Below, piece after piece: positions 23,757 through 33,357 of a stretch of 64,000 bases of DNA. The stretch lies in the IMG/VR virus record IMGVR_UViG_3300031603_000002, positions 1 through 64,000 of that record; one strand, written 5' to 3'. This DNA is from a virus. Each line of letters opens with the position of its first letter. The stretch's first letter is position 1. The notes below the pieces were generated by a model. The model was not told the DNA's origin, searched no databases, and saw only the letters and a list, made by a program, of their open reading frames with translations. The position numbers and the translations under genes are program-made.

Positions 23757-24422
23757 ATGGCAAGGTTATTTTTATCGCCGCGGGAAATAGATTACATCAA
23801 TGATGTGAACAAAGAGCTTATCAAGGACGTTGTAGGGCAGAAGATTTATTACTATCCTGTTCGACCTGACATCATGAAAATTCATGACGTTTACGAAGAA
23901 TCTCCGAGCAAGGTATTCGATCCGCCAATTGAGATTGAAGCCCGTGTTGACTACAAGCCCGACGAGAACAGAATCAATCGCTACGGAATCGAAGAGTTTT
24001 ATACGATTGAGGTGTACTTACATTACAGGGATTTGCTGGATCGTGGGATTGAAACGAAAATCGGCGATTACTTTTCATACGATGTGACGTTCTTTGAGGT
24101 AATACAGCACCAATACGAAAACTCAATTTACGGACAAATTGAGCATGTCATGGGTGTTAAACTGATGGGCCGCCAAGCAAGAAAAGGTCAAATGTCACAG
24201 ACACCACACGGTCCGACGTTCGAAGAATATACTGACGACGGCGCCGTCCAGGATACCTTTGTCCAGCAACGCGGATTTGAAGAGAACAGACTAGGCGAAA
24301 CAGGGGATATCCGTTCGTTGCAGCAGAAAGGCGTGCTAACGGCGCCAATCTCAGGACCAGCCGAGGTTTCATCGAAGGGCGATGAGACAGGTGCCGGTTC
24401 TTCCTTTTACGATGAAAGTTAA
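23757..24422 (+). CDS. 14: Neck protein gp14
   Basis: A 221-residue protein directly behind gp13, as in T4. It starts M-A-R-L-F-L-S-P-R-E-I-D-Y-I-N-D and contains the beta-rich domain Y-Y-Y-P-V-R, E-F-Y-T-I-E-V-Y-L-H-Y-R-D-L-L-D-R-G-I and F-F-E-V-I-Q-H-Q-Y-E-N-S-I-Y-G-Q typical of gp14-like neck proteins in marine T4-like phages. The C-terminal 70 residues are Gly/Thr/Glu rich and probably disordered. Assignment rests on these blocks plus synteny. Confidence 0.82.
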   Translation: MARLFLSPREIDYINDVNKELIKDVVGQKIYYYPVRPDIMKIHDVYEESPSKVFDPPIEIEARVDYKPDENRINRYGIEEFYTIEVYLHYRDLLDRGIETKIGDYFSYDVTFFEVIQHQYENSIYGQIEHVMGVKLMGRQARKGQMSQTPHGPTFEEYTDDGAVQDTFVQQRGFEENRLGETGDIRSLQQKGVLTAPISGPAEVSSKGDETGAGSSFYDES

Positions 24423-24424
24423 TT

Positions 24425-25702
24425 ATGTCAACACGTGAACAACTCGAAGCTAACCGAGGTGGTAATCCACCTTTAGCTGGCGACAATACATCAGGTATCA
24501 ACCTAGAGCTCCCAAGCAGCACGATTGAGGACATCGACCGGGCGCTGTTTGATTTATTTGATAAAGATCTTCCGTTGACATACACATACAAAAAAGAGCC
24601 AAAGAAGATCCCTATCGTGTTTGCCTCAGGTGAACGATTCGCACTAATTGCCAGGAAGAAACCTCTTCGCGACAAAGCCGGAGCCCTCATCTTACCTGTC
24701 ATTTCAATAATGCGAACCAACGTTTCTCAAGATAACGAAATGGGAATGGCATCAAACACAGCCGTCCCTCACATTATCAAAAAACGATTATCGAAAAAAG
24801 ATCCAAGATACCAGCGCTTGCTAAATAAAATGGGCATCAAAAACTCTGATGATTTAGCGACCGGTGAAGCGTTCATAAACGATGGAACGGAAGCTCCGTT
24901 AAAGGATGCAAGACCTGGGCGAATAGCGACACGCAGGGGTGAATATGAGCTGTCAGACAATGTTAGGTCTGGAAACTTACTCACGCCCGAGCTCGACAAT
25001 AACATTTTTGAAGTAATTGAGATGCCTCCTCCTACGTTTATTACTGTGACATATGATATTACGATTTGGGCGCAATACGTGCTACAAATGAATGATATTG
25101 TAATGGCGATCATGACAAACGCACAAAATTATGCGCAGAGGACCTTCCGGATTGAGTCTGCTAAGGGATATTCATATGTTGCCTACATGGACGCATCATT
25201 TGATCCAGCAAACAATTTTGATGATTTCACAGACGACGAACGAATAATTCGAACATCATTTACAATGAAGGTTCCAGGCTTTTTGTTGGGAGAAACATAT
25301 CCAGGAGCCCCTAACCGCCTGCGGTCAATCCTGTCTCAACCTCAAATATCGTTTGAAATGGATATGACATCCGTGCAGATTGTAGATGACGTAGTTGTTG
25401 GTTCACCGAGCGGTGATCCCGGTGACTACGTGCTCGACGATTCACGCCAGCTGTTTGCACCATTGCCTGGTGGGGCGGTTGCCGGCCAAGAGTCAGTGAC
25501 ATATAATAATTCAAAAAATCTGAATGCACGATCTCATGACAGGGACGAATCGGCAATGATCGGAGGCAGCGTGAATGATGTAAATGTACGCACTGTCGAA
25601 TCGATTGTCGACCCATTCACCGGGAAAACGACTCGTCAATACAGCGTTGTCAAAACGAGGACAAATAGAAGCGGCGAAACTATTTATCGCGAGATTTTTT
25701 AG
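24425..25702 (+). CDS. 15: Putative tail terminator / sheath-stabilising protein (gp15 position)
   Basis: A 425-residue protein following gp14 by two bases, the place of T4 gp15, which caps tube and sheath and joins tail to head. The N-terminal domain carries Y-T-Y-K-K-E-P-K-K-I-P-I-V-F-A-S-G-E-R and L-R-D-K-A-G-A-L-I-L-P-V-I-S-I-M-R-T, a pattern I associate with this family in larger T4-like phages. The middle domain (F-I-T-V-T-Y-D-I-T-I-W-A-Q-Y) is beta-rich. It is longer than T4 gp15 (272 residues), with a disordered C-terminal tail. No strong ribosome site, so translational coupling to gp14 is likely. Confidence 0.6.
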   Translation: MSTREQLEANRGGNPPLAGDNTSGINLELPSSTIEDIDRALFDLFDKDLPLTYTYKKEPKKIPIVFASGERFALIARKKPLRDKAGALILPVISIMRTNVSQDNEMGMASNTAVPHIIKKRLSKKDPRYQRLLNKMGIKNSDDLATGEAFINDGTEAPLKDARPGRIATRRGEYELSDNVRSGNLLTPELDNNIFEVIEMPPPTFITVTYDITIWAQYVLQMNDIVMAIMTNAQNYAQRTFRIESAKGYSYVAYMDASFDPANNFDDFTDDERIIRTSFTMKVPGFLLGETYPGAPNRLRSILSQPQISFEMDMTSVQIVDDVVVGSPSGDPGDYVLDDSRQLFAPLPGGAVAGQESVTYNNSKNLNARSHDRDESAMIGGSVNDVNVRTVESIVDPFTGKTTRQYSVVKTRTNRSGETIYREIF

Positions 25703-25735
25703 TTGCATGAAATATTCGATTTTGCATTCTCGAGG

Positions 25736-25743
25736 ATACTTAC
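25736..25743 (+). promoter_or_regulatory. Putative late promoter motif ATACTTAC
   Basis: ATACTTAC lies 39 bases before the first sheath gene, in an 80-base gap, in sense orientation. Confidence 0.45.
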
Positions 25744-25782
25744 AATGGACGCTTCTTGAACATTTGAAGCTAAGGAGAAAAC

Positions 25783-28700
25783 ATGGCTGAGCAAACATTT
25801 CGATCTCCTGGATTTTTCGACCAGGAAATAGACCTATCGGGTCAGCAGGTTGCGCCCTCTGGCGTGCCAGCCGGTGTTGTCGGCACATCTGAGAAGGGAC
25901 CGGCATTCGTTCCGGTCACTGTCGGATCATTCGCTGATTTCGAAACAAAATTTGGGACACTCAACGCAAAACGTTTTGGCCCATACGCTGTTAAGCAATG
26001 GCTTGACAACAGGAACGCACTCACGTACGTAAGATTACTCGGCGCCGGTGCAAATGAGACTGCAACTGATATTTCAAACACCCGAGGGTCAGGAATTGTC
26101 AAGAACGCAGGATTCAGAATCACAGGTAGCGATTCTTTGAACACGGAACTACCGGGTAGCCAAGGGCTTGTCCAGTTTATTGTGGCTCGCCATGATGCGG
26201 TGGCAAACGATGAAACAAACGGCTACCCGATGTTTACTGATAACAGTAGCATCAACAACGCATCATCTATGAATCTCGTTCGTGGAGCAGTTTTGCTCGC
26301 GACGGGCACACGAATGATGGCGTTAGACAACACCGGTACGTATGCAGATCAATCTGCCGCCGGATACAACTCCGCAGTGGTCGGTTCGGTACCATCGAGC
26401 CCACTAACACAAAACAAGTACTTCAAGCTTGTTCTTAGTTCGTCATCTGGAAAAGATTGGTCATATGACGAAGGTTATGATGGCATCAAAATCCTTACGG
26501 CATCACTTGACCCGCACGATGCGAACTACATTGGCAAGATTTTGAACACCGACCCGCTGAAATTTCAAGAGGAGGAGCACCTGCTTTACCTCGATTTTGC
26601 AGTTGAGCATGCACTCGCTCCTGTGATTTCATCTGTTGTACCAACAGTCGCGCTGGTATCAGGTTCTGAAAATAAGAGCACCTCAGCAGGAACCCCTATC
26701 GGGTTTATGCAATTGTACGGGCGGTATGACACACGATACCAGACGCCACGCACAACGAATTTCATCTCGCAGCCATACGGTGATGCGGAGTACGATTTGT
26801 TCAGTTTCGAAACGATTGATGATGGTGTTTACGCCAATGAGAAATTCAAGGTTTCAATCGCTGGTCTTCGTGCGAGCACAAACGAAAAACAGCCACACGG
26901 TCTGTTTGAAGTGCAAATCAGGTCATTCGAGGACAGCGATGGTAATTCGGCAATACTTGAAAGGTACCCGAATTGCTCACTCGATCCCAACTCTGATCGA
27001 TATGTGGCTCGCCTAGTCGGCGATAAAAAGGTTCGATTTGATTGGGACCAGGAATCACCAGATGAGCGTCGCCTCGTTGTGACAGGAAAGTACCCGAACG
27101 TTTCACAGCGTGTTCGAATCGTAATGAACGAGCAAGTTGAACTTGAAAAGGTTCCAAAGACTTCGCTGCCATTCGGTTTCAGGGGGCTTCCTGTTATCAA
27201 GACAACTGACACATTGACAGACGATGCCACGGCACTTCTCGGTCTCAATGGTGAGGTTATTGGTGGTGCAGAAAGGCGCCGCCTCGGTGTTTACCACACG
27301 TCTGGTACATCGGTAATGGCAACCACAGGTTCTATTGTTCCACCACTTCCTTTCCGAGTGAAAGTAACGAAGGGTGCAGTTCAAGGTGTGAGCCCAACAT
27401 TCCTAGGCGATCCAGGTAGCACAGAACGTGTTGATGGTCGATTATACTGGGGTGTGAAGACTGATCCGTTGCCTGTTTCGTCAAGTAACGATTCAACACT
27501 CGGCATCGCTGATGCGGTCCTTCGCTCAAACGAGGGTGCAGGAATCAATCCACTCGTCAGAACATACACGAAGTTCCAAGGCATCACGAAGATGGACAGT
27601 TTGGTCACAGGATCCGGCGCCGACTTCTTTAATGACAACAAATTCACGTTGGCACGAGTTGCTCTATATAATGCTGCAACTCAGCTTTCTGATGTGACAA
27701 CCCAGGTCACCGGTACAGCACGAGAGCACATGCTCCAGGCTGCATACGTAAGAAATGGTCGTCCGAACCCATCCACATACACCGTCACAGACGGCGCAAG
27801 GACAGGAAGAATCACAATGGCGTCGCTGATTGCAACATCATCAGCGCTGTTCAATCGTTTCACTGAGTATCACAAGTTCACTAACGTGTTCTACGGCGGA
27901 TTTGACGGAACAAATATTCTCGACGAAGACCAAGGATACTTCAGGGATAAAGCGTTGTCGTCTGACACCGGTGGTAAAGCCCAGAAATCTCCAGTCGCTT
28001 CTGATCGAATCGGTCTTGCATTGATTGGAACAGACAACCAGGCTGGTGGAGGTCGACTAAACAACAACGTTGCGTCGATTCGAACAGCCGTTGACATCAT
28101 CACGAACCCTGTTTCATCACGAATCAACCTTTTGGCAATTCCTGGTGTCCGTGAGCCATTCGTAACGGATCATGCATCTGACGCTGTAAAGTCATACGGT
28201 CTTGCGCTGTATGTTATGGATGCAGTGGAATTCGATAAGAATTCGAACCGATTGTACGACGATTCTGAAGCTAACTCTGATGTCACCAAGACAATCGACC
28301 AGTTTGAAACACGTGCAATTGATAACAACTACGTCGCGACATACTTCCCAGATGTTACAATCGAAGATAACGTGAACAACCGCGTCGTCCAGGTTCCGCC
28401 GTCTGTTGCTGCAATGGGTGCGCTAGGTTTCAACGACCGTGTCCAACAGGTTTGGTTTGCTCCGGCAGGCTTCAACCGTGGAGCGCTAGGCTTCGTGAAG
28501 AATGTAGAGAATAGGTTGTCGGCAAAGGATAGGGATTCCCTGTACGATGCGAAAATCAACCCAATCGCAACATTCCCGCGAGCTGGCTATGTAATCTTTG
28601 GACAGAAAACACTGCAGGTTGCACAAACGGCACTGAACAGAATCAACACAAGAAGGATGTTGATTGACGTAAAACGAAGGATTCGTTCCATCGCTCAAGG

Positions 28701-28950
28701 TTTGGCATTCGAACAGAATGACGCGACGACTCGAAAGAAGTTCTCCGCTGACTCAATTCGTGAGCTAACATACGTGCAGGCAAGACAGGGAATCGAAGCA
28801 TTCCAGGTTACTTGTGATGAAAGCAATAATACAACTGCGGAGATTAACCAGAACAAGCTTCGTGGTCAAATCAAAGTGAAGCCCACCCGAGCGATTGAGT
28901 TCATCTCGGTTGACTTCATTATTACAAACAATGGCGTAAGTTTTGAATAA
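25783..28950 (+). CDS. 18: Tail sheath protein gp18, copy A
   Basis: A 1055-residue contractile sheath subunit, much longer than T4 gp18 (659). The N-terminal block is classic: I-D-L-S-G-Q-Q-V-A-P-S-G-V-P-A-G-V-V-G-T, G-P-A-F-V-P-V-T-V, F-G-P-Y-A-V-K-Q-W-L, V-R-L-L-G-A-G. The C-terminal core has F-A-P-A-G-F-N-R-G, V-I-F-G-Q-K-T-L-Q and I-N-T-R-R-M-L-I-D-V-K-R-R. The extra length lies in the middle, outward-facing domains (roughly 90-850). Strong AAGGAG start. It is followed 26 bases later by a paralogue of the same architecture. Confidence 0.95.
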   Translation: MAEQTFRSPGFFDQEIDLSGQQVAPSGVPAGVVGTSEKGPAFVPVTVGSFADFETKFGTLNAKRFGPYAVKQWLDNRNALTYVRLLGAGANETATDISNTRGSGIVKNAGFRITGSDSLNTELPGSQGLVQFIVARHDAVANDETNGYPMFTDNSSINNASSMNLVRGAVLLATGTRMMALDNTGTYADQSAAGYNSAVVGSVPSSPLTQNKYFKLVLSSSSGKDWSYDEGYDGIKILTASLDPHDANYIGKILNTDPLKFQEEEHLLYLDFAVEHALAPVISSVVPTVALVSGSENKSTSAGTPIGFMQLYGRYDTRYQTPRTTNFISQPYGDAEYDLFSFETIDDGVYANEKFKVSIAGLRASTNEKQPHGLFEVQIRSFEDSDGNSAILERYPNCSLDPNSDRYVARLVGDKKVRFDWDQESPDERRLVVTGKYPNVSQRVRIVMNEQVELEKVPKTSLPFGFRGLPVIKTTDTLTDDATALLGLNGEVIGGAERRRLGVYHTSGTSVMATTGSIVPPLPFRVKVTKGAVQGVSPTFLGDPGSTERVDGRLYWGVKTDPLPVSSSNDSTLGIADAVLRSNEGAGINPLVRTYTKFQGITKMDSLVTGSGADFFNDNKFTLARVALYNAATQLSDVTTQVTGTAREHMLQAAYVRNGRPNPSTYTVTDGARTGRITMASLIATSSALFNRFTEYHKFTNVFYGGFDGTNILDEDQGYFRDKALSSDTGGKAQKSPVASDRIGLALIGTDNQAGGGRLNNNVASIRTAVDIITNPVSSRINLLAIPGVREPFVTDHASDAVKSYGLALYVMDAVEFDKNSNRLYDDSEANSDVTKTIDQFETRAIDNNYVATYFPDVTIEDNVNNRVVQVPPSVAAMGALGFNDRVQQVWFAPAGFNRGALGFVKNVENRLSAKDRDSLYDAKINPIATFPRAGYVIFGQKTLQVAQTALNRINTRRMLIDVKRRIRSIAQGLAFEQNDATTRKKFSADSIRELTYVQARQGIEAFQVTCDESNNTTAEINQNKLRGQIKVKPTRAIEFISVDFIITNNGVSFE

Positions 28951-28976
28951 GACGATACGTAAAGGTAGGAGATAAA

Positions 28977-31900
28977 ATGGCAGAATTCACTTTTCCAGTT
29001 AGTCCGGGTGTAGTGGCGAATGAAATTGACCTTTCAGGACCCACGCAGGTTTCTCCCTCTGGAATTCCTGCAGGTGTTGTAGGAACATCAGTAAGAGGGC
29101 CTGCATTCGTTCCAGTAACTATGGCAACATTTCAAGACTTTATTTCAACATTTGGAAATAGCGACGGCACAAAATTCGGACCGATCGCCATGCGTGAATG
29201 GCTGAGAAATGCCGGTTCAGGTGTGTTTGTTCGTGTCCTTGGCGCCGGTGACGGTTCTGCAAGGCTCTCGACAGGTAACAATCAGGGTAGGGTAACCAAC
29301 GCAGGATTTGTTGTTGGCGAGCGTCTTGTTCAGCCAAACGGTTTAGTTGGTAACAACTCTAAGACCGGCGCTGAGAACTTGCCAGGCGGTGCGCTCGGGC
29401 GTTCATACATGCTGGCAGCTATTATGTCTGAGTCAAACGGTTCAACATACCTTAGCGACGCCGGCATCCAGAAGAACGTCAATGCAACCCCGGTTCTTCG
29501 TGGTATGCTAATGGCGCCTTCTGGTGTTATCCCAGCATTGAGTCACTCACTTGATCCTGCTGGTAACATGGCACCAGCAGCAAACGAAGCATCATACCCA
29601 ACATTCGGTGCAGCCGGAGTTGGCAACGCTGGAGGAAATATTGGTAGCGTTGATGTTAGTAACTCGAAGCAGGAGTTCGTTCTCCTGTTTAACGGTCACA
29701 AAAACAATGCAACATACAAGAATGTTGTTACGGCATCATTCGACCCAAGCGTCCCGAATTATTTTGTGAACGTGCTCAACACGGACCCACTGAAAATCGA
29801 AGATGCTGGACATTATCTATACACGCATTACGACATCGATCCAGCTCTCGCAGTTGCAACCGGTACAAACGTGATCAACCCAACAGTCTGGTTCACAAAC
29901 CATGAGCCCGTTGCTTTACTTTTAACTTCGACCCTAAATCGGGACGTAGGTTCTGCGACATCAGCAACGACCGTCGGCGTACCCAACTTCGAGAACTTCG
30001 AGGATAGGTTTGAGGCAGCATTCAGTCCATTTGTTGTATCACAGAAATTCGGTGGTGCAAACAAGGACTTGTTCAGGTTAACGACATTGTCTGACGGTAT
30101 CATCGGGGCCGGCGAAGTCAAGGTTACAATTGAAAACATCGCGGCTTCATCGAAGGCAAACAACAAGTACGGCACTTTCGATGTGCTGATTCGACGTTTC
30201 ACAGACAACGATTTGAACCCAGCAATCCTGGAATCATTCAGGGGCTTGAGTCTTGATCTATCGTCTGACAACTACGTTGCAAAACGAATCGGTGACCAGC
30301 GAACATACTTCGACTTCGAAGCTGCGACAGGAAATCAAAAGATTGTTGTTGAAGGTGATTACCCAAGCGTTTCAAACTACGTTAGAGTGACACTGAGCAG
30401 CGACTTGAAGAATGACCGATTGGACCCAACGGCGTTGCCAACAGGATTCCGCGGCCTCCATCACTTGGTGACATCTGGCACAACAATCGCAGGAACAGCA
30501 GGCTCAATCCTAACAGGAAGCTTTGCGACATTGCGAGGTTCGGTATCCGCCAGCATTTCATCTGATGTGCTCAAGCGGGTTGTCCAGCCTCCTGTCCCAA
30601 TGCGTGAGTCGATCTCTACAGGCGCATCCCCAAAGAAAAATGTTCAGCAGTCATTCACGTGGGGAATCCAATTCGAAACGAAAACAAGCGTTTCACTTCC
30701 TAACAAGAATGAAAAACTGGATGCATCATTGCTATCTTTCACGAGGTACTTCCCGAAATTCCACACAAGCTGGCAGAACCCACTAGTCGGTGATAATGCT
30801 GGAGCGGCGGACGTGGGCGGAACGATTTTCGATGCTGACCGTTTCAACAATAACTTCTTCTCTCTTGAGAGGGTACAGGTTATTACTGGATCGAACGACA
30901 GACCAGACCCACAACAGTGGGCAGCAGCTTCGTATCGTCGAAACGGAACGCAGGCTTCGGTATTGGATGACCGTGATGGAACCTCGAAGACCAACGTTCG
31001 ATTCTTGGATTCGACAAAGGACTTTGCACACATTCCAAGCCAGAAATACTTGAAGTTCACATTCCCGCTTCAGGGTGGATATGACGGAACCAATGTATTT
31101 GACTCTGCAAAATCAAAGTTCACCGATACAGCGGTTCGCCGTGAAATGGATGACGCAACCTTACAGGGCGGAAAGAACGGACCAACCGTTGCTGCATTGC
31201 GAAAGGCAGTCGACGTGATGGAAGCAAAACAGGACGTCGACATTCAGTTGCTGGCGATCCCTGGCTTGCGCCACTCATCTATAACTGACTACGCGATTGA
31301 ATCAGTCGAACGACGATTTGATGCGTTGTATGTAATGGATATCGAGGAAAAGGATGAAGTCAATACATTTGTAACATCATCTGCTCAGGTAATCAGTGTG
31401 ACGAATACTGTCAACACTTTCCAGTCGAGAGCTTTGGATTCATCGTTTGCGGCGGCATACTTCCCAGACGTGGTGATTCAGGACGTTGCAACCAAGACGA
31501 ACGTGAAAGCACCGTCTTCGGCTGTTGTTCTTGGTGCAATGGCATTGAATGACGCAATTGGTCATCCTTGGTTCGCACCTGCAGGCTTCTCACGAGGTGC
31601 TTTGCAGAGCGCACTGTACCCAACAGTTGAGCTCCTGCAATCAAATCGAGATGCACTTTACAGTGCTGACGTTAACCCAATCATTGGCGATGTGCAGGCA
31701 AATTCTGGAGTAACCGTATTCGGCCAGAAAACATTGCTTGCAGCACAAAGTGCACTCGACCGTGTGAACGTCCGACGTTTGCTAATCGACATTCGTAGAA
31801 AGGTCCGAGATGTGGCACGAACATTCTTGTTTGAGCCAAACCAGGCATCCACGATCGCATCGTTTGAAGCGAGGGTGCAGCCAATCTTGGCAGCTGTCCA

Positions 31901-32060
31901 GTCACAAGGTGGACTGGATAGGTTTAAGGTTAAGATTGACGCATCTACCACAACACAGGCTGACATCGAGAACAACACCATCCGTGGCAAAATCTTCTTG
32001 CAGCCAACAAAATCAATCGAGTTCGTCTCGCTTGACTTCGTGGTAAGCAACAACATATAG
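28977..32060 (+). CDS. 18: Tail sheath protein gp18, copy B
   Basis: A 1027-residue paralogue of the preceding sheath. The shared termini are obvious (I-D-L-S-G-P-T-Q-V-S-P-S-G-I-P-A-G-V-V-G-T; F-A-P-A-G-F-S-R-G; F-G-Q-K-T-L-L-A-A-Q; R-R-L-L-I-D-I-R-R-K), while the central domains diverge. GTAGGAG precedes the ATG, and a weak late-like ATACGTAA lies in the gap. Both copies keep the intact core, so both can probably assemble; mixed or segmented sheaths, or alternative surface domains, are possible. The four-gene MKIT array begins nine bases downstream. Confidence 0.95.
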   Translation: MAEFTFPVSPGVVANEIDLSGPTQVSPSGIPAGVVGTSVRGPAFVPVTMATFQDFISTFGNSDGTKFGPIAMREWLRNAGSGVFVRVLGAGDGSARLSTGNNQGRVTNAGFVVGERLVQPNGLVGNNSKTGAENLPGGALGRSYMLAAIMSESNGSTYLSDAGIQKNVNATPVLRGMLMAPSGVIPALSHSLDPAGNMAPAANEASYPTFGAAGVGNAGGNIGSVDVSNSKQEFVLLFNGHKNNATYKNVVTASFDPSVPNYFVNVLNTDPLKIEDAGHYLYTHYDIDPALAVATGTNVINPTVWFTNHEPVALLLTSTLNRDVGSATSATTVGVPNFENFEDRFEAAFSPFVVSQKFGGANKDLFRLTTLSDGIIGAGEVKVTIENIAASSKANNKYGTFDVLIRRFTDNDLNPAILESFRGLSLDLSSDNYVAKRIGDQRTYFDFEAATGNQKIVVEGDYPSVSNYVRVTLSSDLKNDRLDPTALPTGFRGLHHLVTSGTTIAGTAGSILTGSFATLRGSVSASISSDVLKRVVQPPVPMRESISTGASPKKNVQQSFTWGIQFETKTSVSLPNKNEKLDASLLSFTRYFPKFHTSWQNPLVGDNAGAADVGGTIFDADRFNNNFFSLERVQVITGSNDRPDPQQWAAASYRRNGTQASVLDDRDGTSKTNVRFLDSTKDFAHIPSQKYLKFTFPLQGGYDGTNVFDSAKSKFTDTAVRREMDDATLQGGKNGPTVAALRKAVDVMEAKQDVDIQLLAIPGLRHSSITDYAIESVERRFDALYVMDIEEKDEVNTFVTSSAQVISVTNTVNTFQSRALDSSFAAAYFPDVVIQDVATKTNVKAPSSAVVLGAMALNDAIGHPWFAPAGFSRGALQSALYPTVELLQSNRDALYSADVNPIIGDVQANSGVTVFGQKTLLAAQSALDRVNVRRLLIDIRRKVRDVARTFLFEPNQASTIASFEARVQPILAAVQSQGGLDRFKVKIDASTTTQADIENNTIRGKIFLQPTKSIEFVSLDFVVSNNI

Positions 32061-32069
32061 GAATAGCAC

Positions 32070-32330
32070 GTGAAAATCACACAGAAACAATTGCGTAGGT
32101 TGATCAAGGAACAAACCGACGACTGGTACGAGCCAGGCGACGGGAAATGGGATGACTACGATGATGATGAAGAATTAGCAAGTGTGATTGACGAAGATCC
32201 TACTGACATGGCCCAAATCCTGTTACGAAACAATCGCAACTGGAAACAGGGTCGAAACGCGGACGAAGTATATATTATGACAGGCGAAGCCGAGGGCATC
32301 ACGGTCAAGGTTATGAGGAGAGGACGATGA
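32070..32330 (+). CDS. MKIT-leader protein, array member 1
   Basis: An 86-residue acidic protein with a GTG start that places M-K-I-T-Q-K-Q-L-R-R-L-I-K-E/Q at its N-terminus (Glu14, I-K-E). The remainder is very acidic in its first third (D-D-Y-D-D-D-E-E) and ends in a small beta segment (E-G-I-T-V-K-V-M-R-R-G-R). It lies nine bases behind sheath copy B and overlaps the next array member through ATGA. Function unknown; head targeting is inferred from the leader. Confidence 0.7.
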   Translation: MKITQKQLRRLIKEQTDDWYEPGDGKWDDYDDDEELASVIDEDPTDMAQILLRNNRNWKQGRNADEVYIMTGEAEGITVKVMRRGR

Positions 32331-32542
32331 AAATCACAAAACGGCAATTACAAAAACTTATTCAAGAACAACACGATCCAGAGCGTCTCGGCATGGAACC
32401 GGGGGAGGAGCTTGAGGAGCAGTTTGCAAATGCGATTGCAGAGGCTGTATCCGAAGGAATGGACCGCTACGATATAAAGCTGGCCTTCGATAATGCATGG
32501 GATTATGTTGAAGCAACACTCACGCACACCCCGGGATACTAA
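32327..32542 (+). CDS. MKIT-leader protein, array member 2
   Basis: A 71-residue acidic protein starting M-K-I-T-K-R-Q-L-Q-K-L-I-Q-E/Q (Glu14, I-Q-E), with AGGAGAGG just upstream. The payload is a single predicted helical domain (E-E-Q-F-A-N-A-I-A-E-A-V-S-E-G-M, F-D-N-A-W-D-Y-V-E-A-T-L). No known family. It is coupled to members 1 and 3 (3-base gap). Confidence 0.7.
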   Translation: MKITKRQLQKLIQEQHDPERLGMEPGEELEEQFANAIAEAVSEGMDRYDIKLAFDNAWDYVEATLTHTPGY

Positions 32543-32545
32543 ACA

Positions 32546-32809
32546 ATGAAAATCACGCAGAAACAATTGCGTCGGCTTATCAAAGAAGAAAGAACACTTC
32601 TTTCCGAAATGAACCCTAACGGAACAATTTCTGATGATGAGGACCAGGCACGAGATGATCTTATGGCAGCTGTCGAAATACAGGTCGATGAGCTTGTACA
32701 ATATATTGAAGAGCAAGCGTGGAAAATCGGCGGAGACTTTAGAGGTCCAGGAATCAGATATCAGGCATTGAAGATTCTCAATAAAAGAGTTCAAAGGAGA
32801 TCACTATGA
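32546..32809 (+). CDS. MKIT-leader protein, array member 3
   Basis: An 87-residue protein with leader M-K-I-T-Q-K-Q-L-R-R-L-I-K-E/E, identical to member 1 through residue 14 and so probably a recent duplication or domain shuffle. The payload is unrelated to members 1 and 2: an acidic helix (A-V-E-I-Q-V-D-E-L-V-Q-Y-I-E-E-Q-A-W) and a basic end (N-K-R-V-Q-R-R-S-L). It overlaps member 4 by four bases. Confidence 0.7.
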   Translation: MKITQKQLRRLIKEERTLLSEMNPNGTISDDEDQARDDLMAAVEIQVDELVQYIEEQAWKIGGDFRGPGIRYQALKILNKRVQRRSL

Positions 32810-33303
32810 AAATCACACGCAGACAAATCAGAAATTTGATTAGCGAGCAGTCAGACAACGGTTTTTCAGTTGGCGACACAGTCGTTGCAACAATTTTCGG
32901 CAAGGCCAAAAAGGGAAAAATCACAGAAATGCATGGCATGGGTGACATGGCAAGCGTAGATTTTGGAAACGGAGACGTTTATGGAATTATGCTGAACAGG
33001 CTAAAACCTTCGAAACGGGTTAACGAGCAGAACTACGGCCGCGGTCAGAACTATGGGTACTCACCCACTGGTCGTCCACCTCGCAAACGCGGATTTAATC
33101 AGGCTAGCTCGGCATCAATGTCAGCGGCAAAATCATTGCGTGCAAAATTCAAACGACGATACCCTGACGCACAGATAAAAATTGATGGCAGAAACGGGTG
33201 GATCATCGTAAATGGAAAGAATGTCGTAAACATGGGTGCCAACGGCGCCAGCAATTATGACGAAATGGCAGAAAAAATGGAAGCTGCGTTATCAGGATTC
33301 TAG
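32806..33303 (+). CDS. MKIT-leader protein, array member 4, with SH3/KOW-like domain
   Basis: A 165-residue basic protein. The leader is M-K-I-T-R-R-Q-I-R-N-L-I-S-E/Q (Glu14, I-S-E). Residues about 18-65 (F-S-V-G-D-T-V-V-A, K-K-G-K-I-T-E-M, A-S-V-D-F-G-N-G-D-V-Y-G) look like a small SH3/Tudor/KOW beta barrel, often used for binding nucleic acid or polymerase. A Gly/Arg/Asn-rich linker follows, then a basic helix (A-A-K-S-L-R-A-K-F-K-R-R-Y) and a strand pair (I-K-I-D-G-R-N-G-W-I-I-V-N-G). Binding host RNA polymerase or ribosomes would be an attractive but untested idea. Confidence 0.7.
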   Translation: MKITRRQIRNLISEQSDNGFSVGDTVVATIFGKAKKGKITEMHGMGDMASVDFGNGDVYGIMLNRLKPSKRVNEQNYGRGQNYGYSPTGRPPRKRGFNQASSASMSAAKSLRAKFKRRYPDAQIKIDGRNGWIIVNGKNVVNMGANGASNYDEMAEKMEAALSGF

Positions 33304-33310
33304 GTTTACC

Positions 33311-33318
33311 ATACTTAG
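33311..33318 (+). promoter_or_regulatory. Putative late promoter motif ATACTTAG
   Basis: ATACTTAG lies 39 bases before the tail tube gene, in sense orientation, in a 54-base gap. Confidence 0.5.
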
Positions 33319-33357
33319 ACTTGCAATATAGCGAAGCCTCAGTCTTAGGAGATTAAA

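Noticed and set aside
32070-32850. CRISPR-like or tandem nucleotide repeat from recurring ATGAAAATCAC units
   Set aside because: The recurrences are gene starts encoding the MKIT leader in frame, at irregular spacing of 200-260 bases, not repeat-spacer units.
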